The notes beneath the pieces were generated by a model that was not told the DNA's origin, made no database searches, and was given only the letters and a program-made list of their open reading frames with translations. Both the position numbers and the translations under genes were made by a program. A stretch of 64,000 nucleotides of DNA from Hymenobacter metallilatus. GTDB taxonomy: Bacteria > Bacteroidota > Bacteroidia > Cytophagales > Hymenobacteraceae. The DNA is taken from positions 1 through 64,000 of the forward strand of contig NZ_RWIS01000016.1 of NCBI RefSeq assembly GCF_003944705.1. Direction: 5' to 3'. Below, piece by piece: positions 1 to 6,800 of this stretch; the first letter of the stretch is position 1, and the number at the start of each line of letters is the position of its first letter.

Positions 1-72
1 GCAACGCGGGTCTGGAAGCGTGGCAAAGGAAGCAAGAAGTTGATTGAGCATGAAGAACTTAACGATGTCTAA
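1..72 (+). CDS. possible C-terminal fragment of a gene cut by the window edge
   Basis: An open frame enters from the left edge and stops at TAA 70-72, giving 23 residues, basic then acidic, ending in EHEELNDV. It is too short to assign. It abuts the left end of the IS3-like element, so it may be the tail of a neighbouring gene or chance. Confidence 0.25.
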   Translation, partial: ATRVWKRGKGSKKLIEHEELNDV

Positions 73-731
73 CGAGACAAAGGGCAGCCCTCACTACAGC
101 GTCTTGATTTTGATGCGTAAGCCCTGAGGTATTCCTGACTACAGTACTGGATGCCGCGGTCACTGTGGTGAATCAAATTCCGTCCTACCCGTTTGCTGAT
201 CTGCCGTAGGGCCATCTGCAAGGCGCGACACGCATGTACCGTGGCCAGCGTCTCGGCCACAGCAAAGCCCATGATGCGGCGCGAATAGGCATCGGTCAGC
301 AGCGAGATGTACAGGCAGCCGGCCTGGGTGAACCAATAGGTGATATCGGCTACCCAGACTTGATTAGGCCGCAGCGGGGTCAGCTCCCGGATCAGGTTTG
401 GGTACTTGCGGAAGCGATGGCGGGAAAAGGTTGTCAACGCCTTACGGCGGCGCTTTCTAATCAGCAAGTTATGCGCTGCCAGCAGCGAGAACAGCGCATC
501 CCGGCCCATTTTAATCCCTTGCTGGCGTAAGTTCTGCTCCAGCAGATGGTAGAGCTTACGGCCCCCCATACGGCCGTGCTCCTGGCGCAGCTGCGCGACC
601 TGCTCCAACACATAGTGCTCGCGCTCTTCGCTGCTCCACTGCCGCGTGTGGTGCTGGTAATACGCCTGCCGGCTAAACCCAAGTACGCCACTGATCCGCC
701 GCAGGCAAAAGTGCGGACAGCTTACTCGCAA
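69..731 (-). pseudogene. IS3-family transposase OrfB, C-terminally truncated
   Basis: This is the integrase half of an IS3 transposase. An HTH_21-like segment (around residues 50-90) is followed by the rve catalytic domain, with the first Asp in the VADITY motif and the second in HHSDRG. The frame then leaves the family pattern and stops after 220 residues; family members run to about 280 and carry the third catalytic residue (Glu) in the missing part. As read it is catalytically dead. The frame starts at TTG 731 but is open upstream, so the natural product is an OrfAB fusion made by -1 frameshifting from orfA. The C-terminal loss may be a deletion at the left end of the element. Confidence 0.75.
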
Positions 732-739
732 GAGTTGGA

Positions 740-1147
740 CTACTTGGTAACGGACTTTTTTTCGATGCTCAGGCCCAGCTCCTGCTCGGCCACCCGGATC
801 ACGTTTTTATAATAGAGTACCTGCAACTCGGCTTGCTCGAGCTGCTTCTGTAATTGCTTAACCTGCCCGGTGAGCGCATCGGCATGCTGCACGACGTGCT
901 CGACGAGCGTGGTGGGTGGCTTTTTTCGGTTGTCTTCCATGGCGTGGATACGGGCCTGCTCTTCCTGGCGGACACGTTCCAGCCACTTGGTCACGGTCGA
1001 GCGGGTGAACACTTGGTACTTGCTCATCGCTGACTCAATCGTGTGGCGGCCGCAGGTGATTTCCTCGACCATCTGGCGCATTTTCAGCTCATGCGCCTGC
1101 TTGCGAAACAAAAACAAGTGTTCCATCTGACTGAGAGTAATGGTCAA
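740..1147 (-). CDS. IS3-family transposase OrfA
   Basis: A 135-residue DNA-binding subunit. The N-terminal half is a helix-turn-helix of the IS3 OrfA type (around residues 25-65, with TRSTVTKWLERV). The C-terminal half is a heptad-like coiled coil (around 85-125, LTGQVKQLQKQLEQAELQ) expected to drive oligomerisation. It ends nine bases before the TTG of orfB and carries the slippery heptamer in its last codons. OrfA itself looks intact, while its partner OrfB is truncated, so the element is probably immobile unless helped in trans. Confidence 0.8.
   Translation of the reverse strand: MTITLSQMEHLFLFRKQAHELKMRQMVEEITCGRHTIESAMSKYQVFTRSTVTKWLERVRQEEQARIHAMEDNRKKPPTTLVEHVVQHADALTGQVKQLQKQLEQAELQVLYYKNVIRVAEQELGLSIEKKSVTK
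755..761 (-). promoter_or_regulatory. programmed -1 ribosomal frameshift site (A AAA AAG)
   Basis: On the minus strand orfA reads GAA AAA AAG TCC, which contains the heptamer A-AAA-AAG in the correct zero phase. Slipping back one base moves ribosomes into the orfB frame, which is open from here (VRYQVVQLLRVSC) through the TTG at 731. This is the classic IS3-family arrangement for making the OrfAB transposase. Confidence 0.7.
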
Positions 1148-1193
1148 CCTATTTTAGGACGAGACAAAACCTTTAACCATTAATCCAAACCCC

Positions 1194-1529
1194 ATGCACG
1201 CTCAAAACCAAAGCCTCCTCGACGCCCTCAACGCCTGCATCGCCTCCTGCGAGCATTGCGCCTCCGCTTGCCTACAAGAAGACGATGTAAAAATGATGGC
1301 CCGCTGTATCAGCTTAGACCGAGACTGCGCCGACATCTGTGCCCTGACCGCCCGCCTGCTGGCCCGCGGCTCCGAGCACGCCCAGCACCTGCTGCGCGAG
1401 TGCGCCGAAATCTGCAAGGCCTGCGGCGACGAATGCGCCAAGCACGGGGCCCATTCGCAGCACTGTCAGGAGTGTGCCGATGCCTGCCGCCGCTGCGAAG
1501 AAGCTTGCCGCGCCGGCCTCCAGGGCTAA
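1194..1529 (+). CDS. four-helix bundle copper-binding protein (DUF326 / Csp-like), copy 1
   Basis: A 111-residue protein with 16 cysteines spaced along predicted helices in CxxxC and CxxC patterns (ACIASCEHC, CAEICKACGDEC, CADACRRCEEAC). It matches the DUF326/copper storage protein fold, a four-helix bundle whose core is lined with Cys that bind many Cu(I) ions. There is no signal peptide, so it should act in the cytosol as a copper sink. A second copy at 53534-53869 differs at only some 15 positions. It is convergent with the next gene and followed by a hairpin at 1553-1600. Confidence 0.85.
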   Translation: MHAQNQSLLDALNACIASCEHCASACLQEDDVKMMARCISLDRDCADICALTARLLARGSEHAQHLLRECAEICKACGDECAKHGAHSQHCQECADACRRCEEACRAGLQG

Positions 1530-1552
1530 TTTACCCGCCGCCTGAACACAAC

Positions 1553-1600
1553 TGCCGTCAGCAGGAGCCTCCCCTTGGGTCGGCGGCCCTACTGACGGCA
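1553..1600. terminator. bidirectional hairpin between convergent genes
   Basis: TGCCGTCAG (1553-1561) pairs with CTGACGGCA (1592-1600), and an inner AGG/CCT pair extends the stem. It sits between the stop of the plus-strand copper-storage gene and the stop of the minus-strand gene at 1634. The T-tract is poor, so strength is uncertain. Confidence 0.5.
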
Positions 1601-1633
1601 TTTATGTTTCCGGCTCAAACCGGACACCCCTAG

Positions 1634-2227
1634 CTAGCGGCCGGTGCCGGGCTCGCGGCTGCGCTTGAGCAACCAGTTCACCATGGTCATGCCGTGGCTG
1701 GCATCAAAAGCCGTCATGTCGGATTCCTGCTTGCACTGCGCGTCGAGCAGCTCCTGAAACTTTCGGTTGCCGGGGAAGGCATTTTTTACGTTCTGCAGGG
1801 TGAGCGGCAGAACGGGCGCTTCGGCGGAGGCGCTGAAATAGCGGCGCACGTAGCCGGGATTTTTGCCCACGGCCGCTTGCTCAACCTTGTAGAGCAGGAT
1901 TTCCTCCTGCGGGTTCAGGATGGGGTAGTACTGCTTACCCGCGGTGAAGCGAAACTCGCGGCCGTCGCAGTCCCGAAAGCCGAACAGGGTGTCTTTGGCC
2001 ACCCGGTACTCCTGCCCGTGGTGCACCACCGTAAGGTAAGGACGGGAAAGAAACTCGTGCAGGCGCAGCCGGTGACCATCGGTTTTGCAATTTCCAGGCA
2101 AGGTGAGGCGACGCTGGCGGAAGTCTGCGGCCGTTCGGTAGAGGCCGCTGTTGCCCTGTGAGGTTTGCGCGTGGGCAGCGCCAACCTGCAGCAGGCACCC
2201 GAGCAGGATGATTAAAAAGGTTTTCAT
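1634..2227 (-). CDS. secreted protein of unknown function
   Basis: A 197-residue protein with a clear signal peptide (MKTFLIILLGCLLQVGAAHA, then QTS). The mature part has no metal-rich motif; it contains the blocks GNCKTDGHRLRLHEF, FGFRDCDGREFRF and KQYYPILNP, suggesting a small beta-rich periplasmic or surface domain. I do not recognise the family. Upstream on the same strand lies a candidate copy (2325-2355) of the two-part copper operator, which would place it in the copper regulon. Function is unknown; membership in the metal response is inference from position. Confidence 0.7.
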   Translation of the reverse strand: MKTFLIILLGCLLQVGAAHAQTSQGNSGLYRTAADFRQRRLTLPGNCKTDGHRLRLHEFLSRPYLTVVHHGQEYRVAKDTLFGFRDCDGREFRFTAGKQYYPILNPQEEILLYKVEQAAVGKNPGYVRRYFSASAEAPVLPLTLQNVKNAFPGNRKFQELLDAQCKQESDMTAFDASHGMTMVNWLLKRSREPGTGR

Positions 2228-2324
2228 GAGGTAGCGTAAGTCCTAGCAAGGTGTGTGAGCACTGCGCCAACACTGCGCCGGGCCTGATTCCGCCAGCATG
2301 TACTTATCTGCGGGGCCAGTGTTT

Positions 2325-2355
2325 TGCCTAATTTCCCTGCCGGGCTTACAAGATT
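2325..2355 (-). promoter_or_regulatory. candidate copper-regulon operator, site 1 (divergent form)
   Basis: On the minus strand AATCTTGTAA (2355-2346) is followed after 11 bp by AAATTAGG. It differs from the consensus (AATCTTACAA - 11 bp - GAATTGT) at two positions in the first half and one in the GAATT core of the second. A TAC trinucleotide lies about 32 bp downstream, where the -7 box falls in the best sites. It is positioned to drive the secreted-protein gene 1634-2227. Confidence 0.45.
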
Positions 2356-2362
2356 CCGGGAC

Positions 2363-2980
2363 TTAAATCAAGTCATCGAGGCTGCGGCGGCCGGCGCTGC
2401 CCGGACCTAAGCGCTGAAATTCTGTGGGGGACAGGCCCGTCACCTGCTTGAACTGGTTGGTCAGGTAGGCGGCGCTGCTGTAACCCAACTGCTGAGCCAC
2501 GGCGGCCACCGTGGCGTCCTGGTAGCTGAGCAGTTCTTTGGCGCACTCTACTTTCTGGCGGATGATGTACTTCTCCAGCGTGAGCCCTTCGTGAGCAGAA
2601 AACAGCTGCGACAGGTAGTGATAGTCCCGCTGCAGGCGCTGGCTGAGGTAGTAGGAAAAGTTATGGGTCAGCTCTGTAGGGGCCGTGTAGCGCACCAGTT
2701 CCAGCACCAGGGTCTTGGTTTGCTCCACCAGCTGGCGGGCCGGGTCCTCCACCAAAGCAAAGCCCGCCTCCTCCAGCGCCGCGCGCACCGCTGCCAGCGG
2801 CAGTTCCCCACCCGGCGGCGTGAGGACATCGGCCGTGCCAAGGGTCACCAGCTGCACCTGCAGGCCAAGCTCTTCCAGCCGGCGCTGTACCACGCGGCTA
2901 CACTGCGGGCACACCATGTTGCCAATGAAGAGGCGGGACGTGTCGGGAGCAGAAGGAGGGAGGCCGGCGGAGAGGGTCAT
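2363..2980 (-). CDS. AraC-family regulator with N-terminal HMA-like metal-binding segment, paralogue 1
   Basis: A 205-residue transcription factor. Residues about 15-75 resemble a ferredoxin-fold HMA domain and hold the metal motif NMVCPQC (C24, C27) near the first strand-loop. Residues about 125-195 are an AraC/XylS double HTH (EKYIIRQKVECAKELL, then VAQQLGYSSAAYLTNQFKQV, ending GLSPTEFQRL). HMA Cys pairs bind Cu(I) or other soft metals, so the likely role is direct metal sensing and transcription activation (inference). It stands downstream of the pseudogenised cupredoxin, exactly as paralogue 3 stands downstream of the intact one, showing that this locus is a decayed duplicate. The regulator itself is intact. 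Confidence 0.82.
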   Translation of the reverse strand: MTLSAGLPPSAPDTSRLFIGNMVCPQCSRVVQRRLEELGLQVQLVTLGTADVLTPPGGELPLAAVRAALEEAGFALVEDPARQLVEQTKTLVLELVRYTAPTELTHNFSYYLSQRLQRDYHYLSQLFSAHEGLTLEKYIIRQKVECAKELLSYQDATVAAVAQQLGYSSAAYLTNQFKQVTGLSPTEFQRLGPGSAGRRSLDDLI

Positions 2981-2995
2981 GGCATAAAGAAATGA

Positions 2996-3301
2996 TTACT
3001 TAATAACGAGGCGAGCGCGCAACACGTGCATGCCGCAGGTAAACTTAAACTGGCCGGCCTGCTGGGCCTGCAGCTCCATGGCCGTCGTGCGGAAAGCCAG
3101 CAAGTCGCGCCGAATCTGAAGGTCGGGCAGCAGCTCTTCCGAGCAGCTGCTGCCCGACCTTCACGGTGATGTCCACCAGCTGCACGACAGTGCTGGAAGA
3201 AACCGCGCTAGCCACCCGGCGGGGCGTAAAGAAAAACACCAGACGACCAGGCCAATCAGGCTCGCGACGACAATGGTAACCACGATTTGAATACTATCCA
3301 T
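2996..3301 (-). pseudogene. decayed cupredoxin-domain gene (duplicate of 39388-39765)
   Basis: The minus strand starts with ATG at 3301 (MDSIQIVVTIVVASLIGLVVW), shifts frame, then continues as FFFTPRRVASAVSSSTVVQL, matching the intact copy's FFFLAPHRVAAAVSSSAGIQ. After VDITVK about 30 codons are lost, and the tail resumes in another frame (CSEELLPDLQIRRDL, then QFKFTCGMHVLRARLVIK) to a TAA at 2996-2998. The copper-ligand tail CGMHVLR survives but cannot be translated in one frame. The deletion point lies in a perfect 15-bp inverted repeat. Confidence 0.8.
3121..3159. repeat. perfect 15-bp inverted repeat at the pseudogene deletion junction
   Basis: GGTCGGGCAGCAGCT (3121-3135) and AGCTGCTGCCCGACC (3145-3159) are exact reverse complements with a 9-bp spacer. 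One arm is cupredoxin coding sequence (the codons for LLPDL); the other replaces the missing codons. This pattern is what template switching during replication would leave, and probably created the deletion. Confidence 0.75.
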
Positions 3302-3327
3302 GAGCAGAGTTCAAAAAAAGGGTCGGC

Positions 3328-3400
3328 CTAGCGTGGGCCCGCCGTGAAGCCGTGCAGGCGCAGCGAGTTAGCGAGCTCCGGGTCGGTGCCCGACAAAGCG
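3328..3400 (-). pseudogene. 3'-terminal remnant of a copA-type P-ATPase gene
   Basis: The last codons before TAG at 3328-3330 encode ALSGTDPELANSLRLHGFTAGPR, aligning with the C-terminus of the intact CopA at 39800-42130 (ALSSVSVLTNSLRLRAYKRTA). All the rest of the gene is gone, and the remnant is fused almost directly to a copper-operator copy at 3401-3431. This is an internal deletion that removed about 2.3 kb but left promoter-proximal and terminal ends. Confidence 0.65.
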
Positions 3401-3431
3401 TGCATAATTCCCACGGCCCGCTTGTAAGATT
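3401..3431 (-). promoter_or_regulatory. copper-regulon operator, site 2 (orphaned)
   Basis: On the minus strand AATCTTACAA (3431-3422), 11 bp, then GAATTATGCA (3410-3401). The first half is a perfect match to the consensus. It precedes the copA remnant just as site 7 precedes the intact copA. The -7 region normally about 33 bp downstream has been lost in the deletion, so promoter activity is doubtful. Confidence 0.6.
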
Positions 3432-3701
3432 TAGGCGGCAGTAGCTATGGGAGCGGCGAAGTTGACATGCCCGCAATAGACTTAACCAGCGTTAAAACAG
3501 GCTATTGGCAAACAAAAAGGAGAAAAAAAACAATATACCTCTGGTTTCAAGCCGGTTGTTTGGTCGCCTCACCATTCAACATCCAGGCTGGTAACCGCGT
3601 TGGGGAGGGCGTACAGTCCTGGCCTTCGCGCCCGGGCATTCTTCAACCAGCCGGCCAACGGGCGGACGTAGTGCCGGCATTCACCGCTTAGTGTTTCCCC
3701 T
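3432..3701. other. intergenic region upstream of the HMBD lipoprotein
   Basis: No convincing gene. An A-rich stretch followed by TACCTCTG near 3536-3543 is one base off the Bacteroidota -7 box and could serve the lipoprotein gene at 3702. Confidence 0.35.
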
Positions 3702-3974
3702 ATGAAAAGCATTCTTTCTTTCGCAGCAGTCCTGGCTAGCGTATCAATTCTGGCTTCTGGCTGCTCCGACAACGCCAACAAAGGCGGCACGACGGACGCT
3801 ACCACGACCACCACCGCTCCTGCTGCCAATTCAGACACAACGGCTGCTTCAGCGGCGGGGTCGGCTACCGAAGCAAAAGTCGGCCAGTACACCTGCCCGA
3901 TGCACCCGGAGGTGGTATCCGACCAGCCGGGCAAGTGCCCCAAGTGCGGCATGACGCTGGTTAAAAAAAGTTAG
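3702..3974 (+). CDS. lipoprotein with heavy-metal-binding domain (HMBD)
   Basis: A 90-residue protein. A lipoprotein signal ends in LASGC (lipobox Cys 21), a Thr/Ala-rich linker follows (around 25-58), and the C-terminus is the heavy-metal-binding domain YTCPMHPEV...PGKCPKCGM, with Cys/Met/His ligands. This domain is common on CusB-like adaptors and copper lipoproteins. The protein should be tethered in the periplasm or at the surface and bind copper or a similar soft metal. It is one of six HMBD proteins in the window; the others are at 4974, 12486, 13867, 43353 and 45173. It stands alone between the decayed copA locus and the HYC_CC_PP-like gene. Confidence 0.8.
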   Translation: MKSILSFAAVLASVSILASGCSDNANKGGTTDATTTTTAPAANSDTTAASAAGSATEAKVGQYTCPMHPEVVSDQPGKCPKCGMTLVKKS

Positions 3975-4060
3975 CTGCTCATTCTCGTTGAGCCCGGATG
4001 CTGGCATGAAGCTGGTGTCCGGGTTCCCGGGCGGCAGGCTGGGGGCTGGGACCACCGCCT

Positions 4061-4122
4061 AATCTTACAAGGTTGGCGTGGGAATTTTATCACACCTTAC
4101 CCGCCTGGTTCTCGTATTTTTG
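4061..4122 (+). promoter_or_regulatory. copper-regulon operator site 3 with -7 box
   Basis: AATCTTACAA (4061-4070), 11 bp, then GAATTTTATC (4082-4091). A perfect Bacteroidota -7 box TATTTTTG (4115-4122) begins exactly 33 bp after the start of the second half. It drives the HYC_CC_PP-like gene whose GTG is at 4156. Confidence 0.7.
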
Positions 4123-4155
4123 TGCGTCTAATTGTCCGGCCCCTGGGCCTCTGGT

Positions 4156-4551
4156 GTGAAACGACTCGTCAGTTTCTTTCTGCTCTTTGCGTACCTGCTC
4201 TCCAGCCCCGGGCTGGTGTACAGCATGCATTTCTGCGGCCAGAGTCTAACGGCGGTTTCCCTGCAGGCCGGCGGCAAGCGCAACTGCTGCTGCGAGACCA
4301 TGCGCAGCCCCGGCTGCGGGTGCTGCCACGACCAGCTGCTAACCAGCTCGGTTAAGGATGTAAAGCTTACCACCACGCAAGTGCTGGTGGCCGCGCCCGC
4401 TACGGTGGCCACGCCCGCCCTGCTGCCGCTGGTATGGCATTTGAGCACCGCCGCTTTCCCGCTCGACGAGCCGGAATCGAAGCTCGCCGCGCACGCGGCA
4501 CCCCCGCCCGAATGCCCCGCCTACGTGCGCGGGCATGCCTTTTTAATTTAG
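4156..4551 (+). CDS. HYC_CC_PP-like small exported protein, copy 1
   Basis: I place the start at GTG 4156 (VKRLVSFFLLFAYLLSSPG), because it puts the hydrophobic signal segment at the N-terminus and lies 34 bp after the -7 box; an upstream TTG at 4132 is possible. Conserved points are YSMHFCG, a CCC cluster, GCGCCHD, and near the C-terminus PPPECPAYVRGHAFLI. This matches the Bacteroidota HYC_CC_PP family as I recall it; its function is unknown. Cys/His/Met content and the copper operator upstream suggest periplasmic copper binding (inference). The paralogue at 7360-7752 shares the signal region almost base for base. Confidence 0.7.
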   Translation: MKRLVSFFLLFAYLLSSPGLVYSMHFCGQSLTAVSLQAGGKRNCCCETMRSPGCGCCHDQLLTSSVKDVKLTTTQVLVAAPATVATPALLPLVWHLSTAAFPLDEPESKLAAHAAPPPECPAYVRGHAFLI

Positions 4552-4973
4552 GGTAAAGTCCCCATTCCGACCCCGGCGCTGCACAGGCTCCGGGGCTTTC
4601 AGCAATGGGCTAGGTATGCGTATGCGCGTACCTGGACGCCTTTTAAGACGTCCGAATAAATGGCCCCAACGCCTCCGGTCGGTCTTTGTCCCTTTCAGGG
4701 CATCTGCTTGGCCGGGGCCGGCTCAAGCACTGCCACCGTTGGTGGCTCCCCCAATTCCTGTTCGTGTTTTTCAAGCCATCCCCTGCCGGGGTGGCCGCAT
4801 GCGCCTGGCTACTGCCTCCGCTCTGGCCTCTCCAACTGGAGCGAGCCGGCCTGAGGCTACCAGGAATGCGGCGCGACAGGCTCCCTTACCTGAACTTATT
4901 TTCCGCCCTCCCGGGCAATCGGGCAAAGCCCTGGGCATGACCCTGGGGTATGCCCTCCTCTCCATCTCCCATT
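4552..4973. other. 421-bp stretch without a convincing gene
   Basis: Apart from the hairpin at 4571-4598 I see no gene with a plausible signal, domain or codon pattern. The frames here are short or Pro/Arg-rich. It may contain the promoter of the gene at 4974, but no clear TANNTTTG box was found. Confidence 0.4.
4571..4598 (+). terminator. hairpin after the HYC_CC_PP-like gene
   Basis: CCCCGG (4571-4576) pairs with CCGGGG (4590-4595), followed by CTTTC. Short stem, moderate support. Confidence 0.4.
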
Positions 4974-5510
4974 ATGAATAAGACCCTTGCCCTGCTGGCC
5001 CTCCTCGCCGGCTTCCCACTCTTTTCCAACGCTCAGGTCCTTCAAGGTAACTCTCCGGCCCCCAAGTATCAGGCCGCCGGGGAAACCCATGCCCACCCCT
5101 CGCCCCACGGGGGCGTGGTGCACTCTGCCGGCGCCTATCACGTGGAGGCCGTGCAGCAAAACCGACTGCTGACCCTGTACCTGTATGACAATAAAATGCA
5201 GCCCCTGCCTACGAAGCAGGTGAGCGGCGCGGTGCTCGTGGAGCAGCAGGGCGGCCCGGCCTCTCTGACACTGACGCCGGCCGGCAACGACCGGCTGCAG
5301 GCGCAGCTGCCCACGGGCGGTGCCCCGGCCGGGGTAACGGTGCAGTTAAGCCGCAACGGCCAGCCCTTCGCGGCGCGCTTCGAGTCGCTCGCCCTCAGCC
5401 CGGCTCCGGCCGCTCCCGCTGCCTATGCCTGCCCCATGCACCCTTCGGAAACCAGTGCTGCTCCGGGCTCCTGCCCCAAGTGCCACATGGCCCTGAAAAA
5501 GCGCAGCTAA
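4974..5510 (+). CDS. exported HMBD protein with His-rich N-terminal domain, copy 1
   Basis: A 178-residue protein starting at ATG 4974 (MNKTLALLALLAGFPLFSNA, signal peptide). After the signal comes a His-rich motif (GETHAHPSPHGGVVHSAG), a beta-rich middle domain (around 60-140), and a C-terminal heavy-metal-binding domain (YACPMHPSE...GSCPKCHMAL), where His replaces the usual Gly before Met. The paralogue at 45173-45730 has the same layout. It likely binds copper in the periplasm or hands it to efflux parts (inference). Thirty-odd bases of hairpin separate it from the AraC gene at 5575, so the two may share a transcript with attenuation. Confidence 0.75.
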   Translation: MNKTLALLALLAGFPLFSNAQVLQGNSPAPKYQAAGETHAHPSPHGGVVHSAGAYHVEAVQQNRLLTLYLYDNKMQPLPTKQVSGAVLVEQQGGPASLTLTPAGNDRLQAQLPTGGAPAGVTVQLSRNGQPFAARFESLALSPAPAAPAAYACPMHPSETSAAPGSCPKCHMALKKRS

Positions 5511-5542
5511 GCCCCGGCAGCCGGGCCCAACCGGGCCGGGGC
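5511..5542 (+). terminator. GC-rich hairpin between HMBD gene and araC paralogue 2
   Basis: GCCCCGGC (5511-5518) pairs with GCCGGGGC (5535-5542), with an inner CCGG pair. It begins right at the stop codon. A weak T-tract follows (CTCTCTTT), so it may terminate or attenuate. Confidence 0.45.
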
Positions 5543-5574
5543 TGCCGCTCTCTTTACTCTAATCTGGCTTTCCC

Positions 5575-6204
5575 ATGGCGGAAACTGGTTCCACCGTCTT
5601 TTACGTCAAGCACATGGTATGCCCTCGTGGCCTGCTGCTGATGCGCGAACTCCTGCTCAGGCTGGGGCTGACGCCCCGGCGCGTGGAGCTTGGGGAGGTG
5701 GAAGTCATCGAAACGGGGCCGGCCATCAACTGGATGGCCCTGCGGACGGCTTTGGAGGCCGAAGGGTTCGAGCTGCTGGAACGGCAGCTGCCGCAGCAGC
5801 GGCTGGTGCAGGCCATCAAGCAGACCGTGGCTGAGGTGCTGGCCACCAGCCCGCAGGAGTTGCGCTGCGGCCGGAGTGCGCCCCTGCTCAGCCAGCGCCT
5901 GGGCCGCAAGTTTTCCTATCTGAGCAATGCCTTTTCCACGACGGAGGGACAGAGTCTGGAGCGCTACATCATCGGCCAGCGCATTGCCGCGGCCGAAAGG
6001 CTGTTGCGCAACTCGACCCTCGGAGTAGGGCGCATTGCGCTGTCGCTGGGCTACAGCAGCCTGGGACACTTATCCCGGCAATTCCGGCTCGTCAAGGGCA
6101 TCTCCCCAACCGACTACCGCCGGCAGCTATCCGCTTCCCCGGCTCCGAATCTTACAGGCTTACCGCCGGAATTGTACGAACCCCACCAGTTGCCCAACGA
6201 GTAA
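5575..6204 (+). CDS. AraC-family regulator with HMA-like segment, paralogue 2 (second Cys lost)
   Basis: A 209-residue paralogue of the regulators at 2363, 38756 and 52761, closest to the last. The metal motif reads KHMVCPRG: C16 is kept but the second Cys is Gly19, so a two-Cys site is impossible here; Met14 and His13 remain. The AraC HTH pair spans about 125-190 (LERYIIGQRIAAAERLL, GYSSLGHLSRQFRLVKGI). It may sense a different ligand, or be constitutive or act as a competitor (inference). The last 57 bases of the gene contain copper operator site 4, so the coding tail doubles as the control region of the downstream DUF6799 gene. Confidence 0.8.
   Translation: MAETGSTVFYVKHMVCPRGLLLMRELLLRLGLTPRRVELGEVEVIETGPAINWMALRTALEAEGFELLERQLPQQRLVQAIKQTVAEVLATSPQELRCGRSAPLLSQRLGRKFSYLSNAFSTTEGQSLERYIIGQRIAAAERLLRNSTLGVGRIALSLGYSSLGHLSRQFRLVKGISPTDYRRQLSASPAPNLTGLPPELYEPHQLPNE
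6148..6178 (+). promoter_or_regulatory. copper-regulon operator site 4 (inside the 3' end of araC paralogue 2)
   Basis: AATCTTACAG (6148-6157), 11 bp, then GAATTGTACG (6169-6178). Counting the preceding G, the two halves GAATCTTAC and GAATTGTAC agree at GAATnnTAC, 22 bp apart, which looks like a direct repeat of the kind AraC proteins bind. TA of a weak -7 box (6202) again lies 33 bp downstream. The target is the Met-rich protein gene at 6264. Confidence 0.65.
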
Positions 6205-6263
6205 CCAGAGTGGGAAACTGTTTCCCTTAACTCATTCTCTTTTACCCTTTTCAATTTCCAACC

Positions 6264-6635
6264 ATGAAAAATTTCGCATATCTCCTCGCCGTGCTGCTCG
6301 TCACCGGGCTCTCCACCACTGCCGCCACCGCTCAAACCGCGCCCAAAGCGAAGTCTGCCAAGTCCATGGGCAAGATGTCTAAGGACTGTTGCATGATGAA
6401 GGACGGCAAGATGATGGTGATGAAGGGCGGCAAAATGATGCCCATGACCGAAAACATGACCATGAGCGACGGCTCGATGTGCATGACGGACGGCACCTGC
6501 ATGAAAAAGGACGGCAGCAAGATGACCATGAAGGAAGGTCAGTGCATGATGATGGATGGCAAGATGACCACCATGGGCGAGATGAAAAAAGGCAGCAAAA
6601 TGAAGTCGGGCAGCATGGGCAACATGAAAATGTAA
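6264..6635 (+). CDS. Met-rich exported protein (DUF6799)
   Basis: A 123-residue protein with a signal peptide (MKNFAYLLAVLLVTGLSTTAATA). The mature part repeats the pattern KDGKMMVMKGGKMMPM and variants, typical of DUF6799, with 29 or so Met and a few Cys (DCCMMKDG, MCMTDGTCM). Clusters of Met thioethers bind Cu(I) and Ag(I), so periplasmic copper buffering is likely (inference). It is preceded by copper operator site 4, which lies in the upstream gene. Confidence 0.8.
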   Translation: MKNFAYLLAVLLVTGLSTTAATAQTAPKAKSAKSMGKMSKDCCMMKDGKMMVMKGGKMMPMTENMTMSDGSMCMTDGTCMKKDGSKMTMKEGQCMMMDGKMTTMGEMKKGSKMKSGSMGNMKM

Positions 6636-6800
6636 GCTCCCCGCTGGCCGTGTGCCGGCCGCAACTGCTTGCCCCTGGCAAAGCAGCGGCCTGTGCACCT
6701 GGCTTCCCCTAACCGATTGGCTTGCTTCAGCCCGGGCGTCTTGATGCTCAGAACCAATCATCTCACCTCTGTTTTTCCTAAACCATTTGCCTCATCCGTC

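Larger units (their letters stand above)
72..1168 (-). mobile_element. damaged IS3-family insertion sequence (orfA + truncated orfB)
   Basis: Two consecutive minus-strand frames encode an IS3-type OrfA (HTH plus coiled coil) and OrfB (DDE integrase), joined by a canonical -1 slippery site. The 10-mer ACGAGACAAA occurs in the same orientation at 72-81 and 1159-1168. I could not identify convincing terminal inverted repeats, and OrfB is missing its C-terminal part, so the left end is probably eroded. The boundaries given are those of the shared 10-mer and are approximate. Confidence 0.6.

Noticed and set aside
4616..4981. protein gene between HYC_CC_PP-like and HMBD genes
   Set aside because: Pro/Arg-rich product, no signal or homologous look, and it overlaps the signal-peptide start of the gene at 4974 in another frame.
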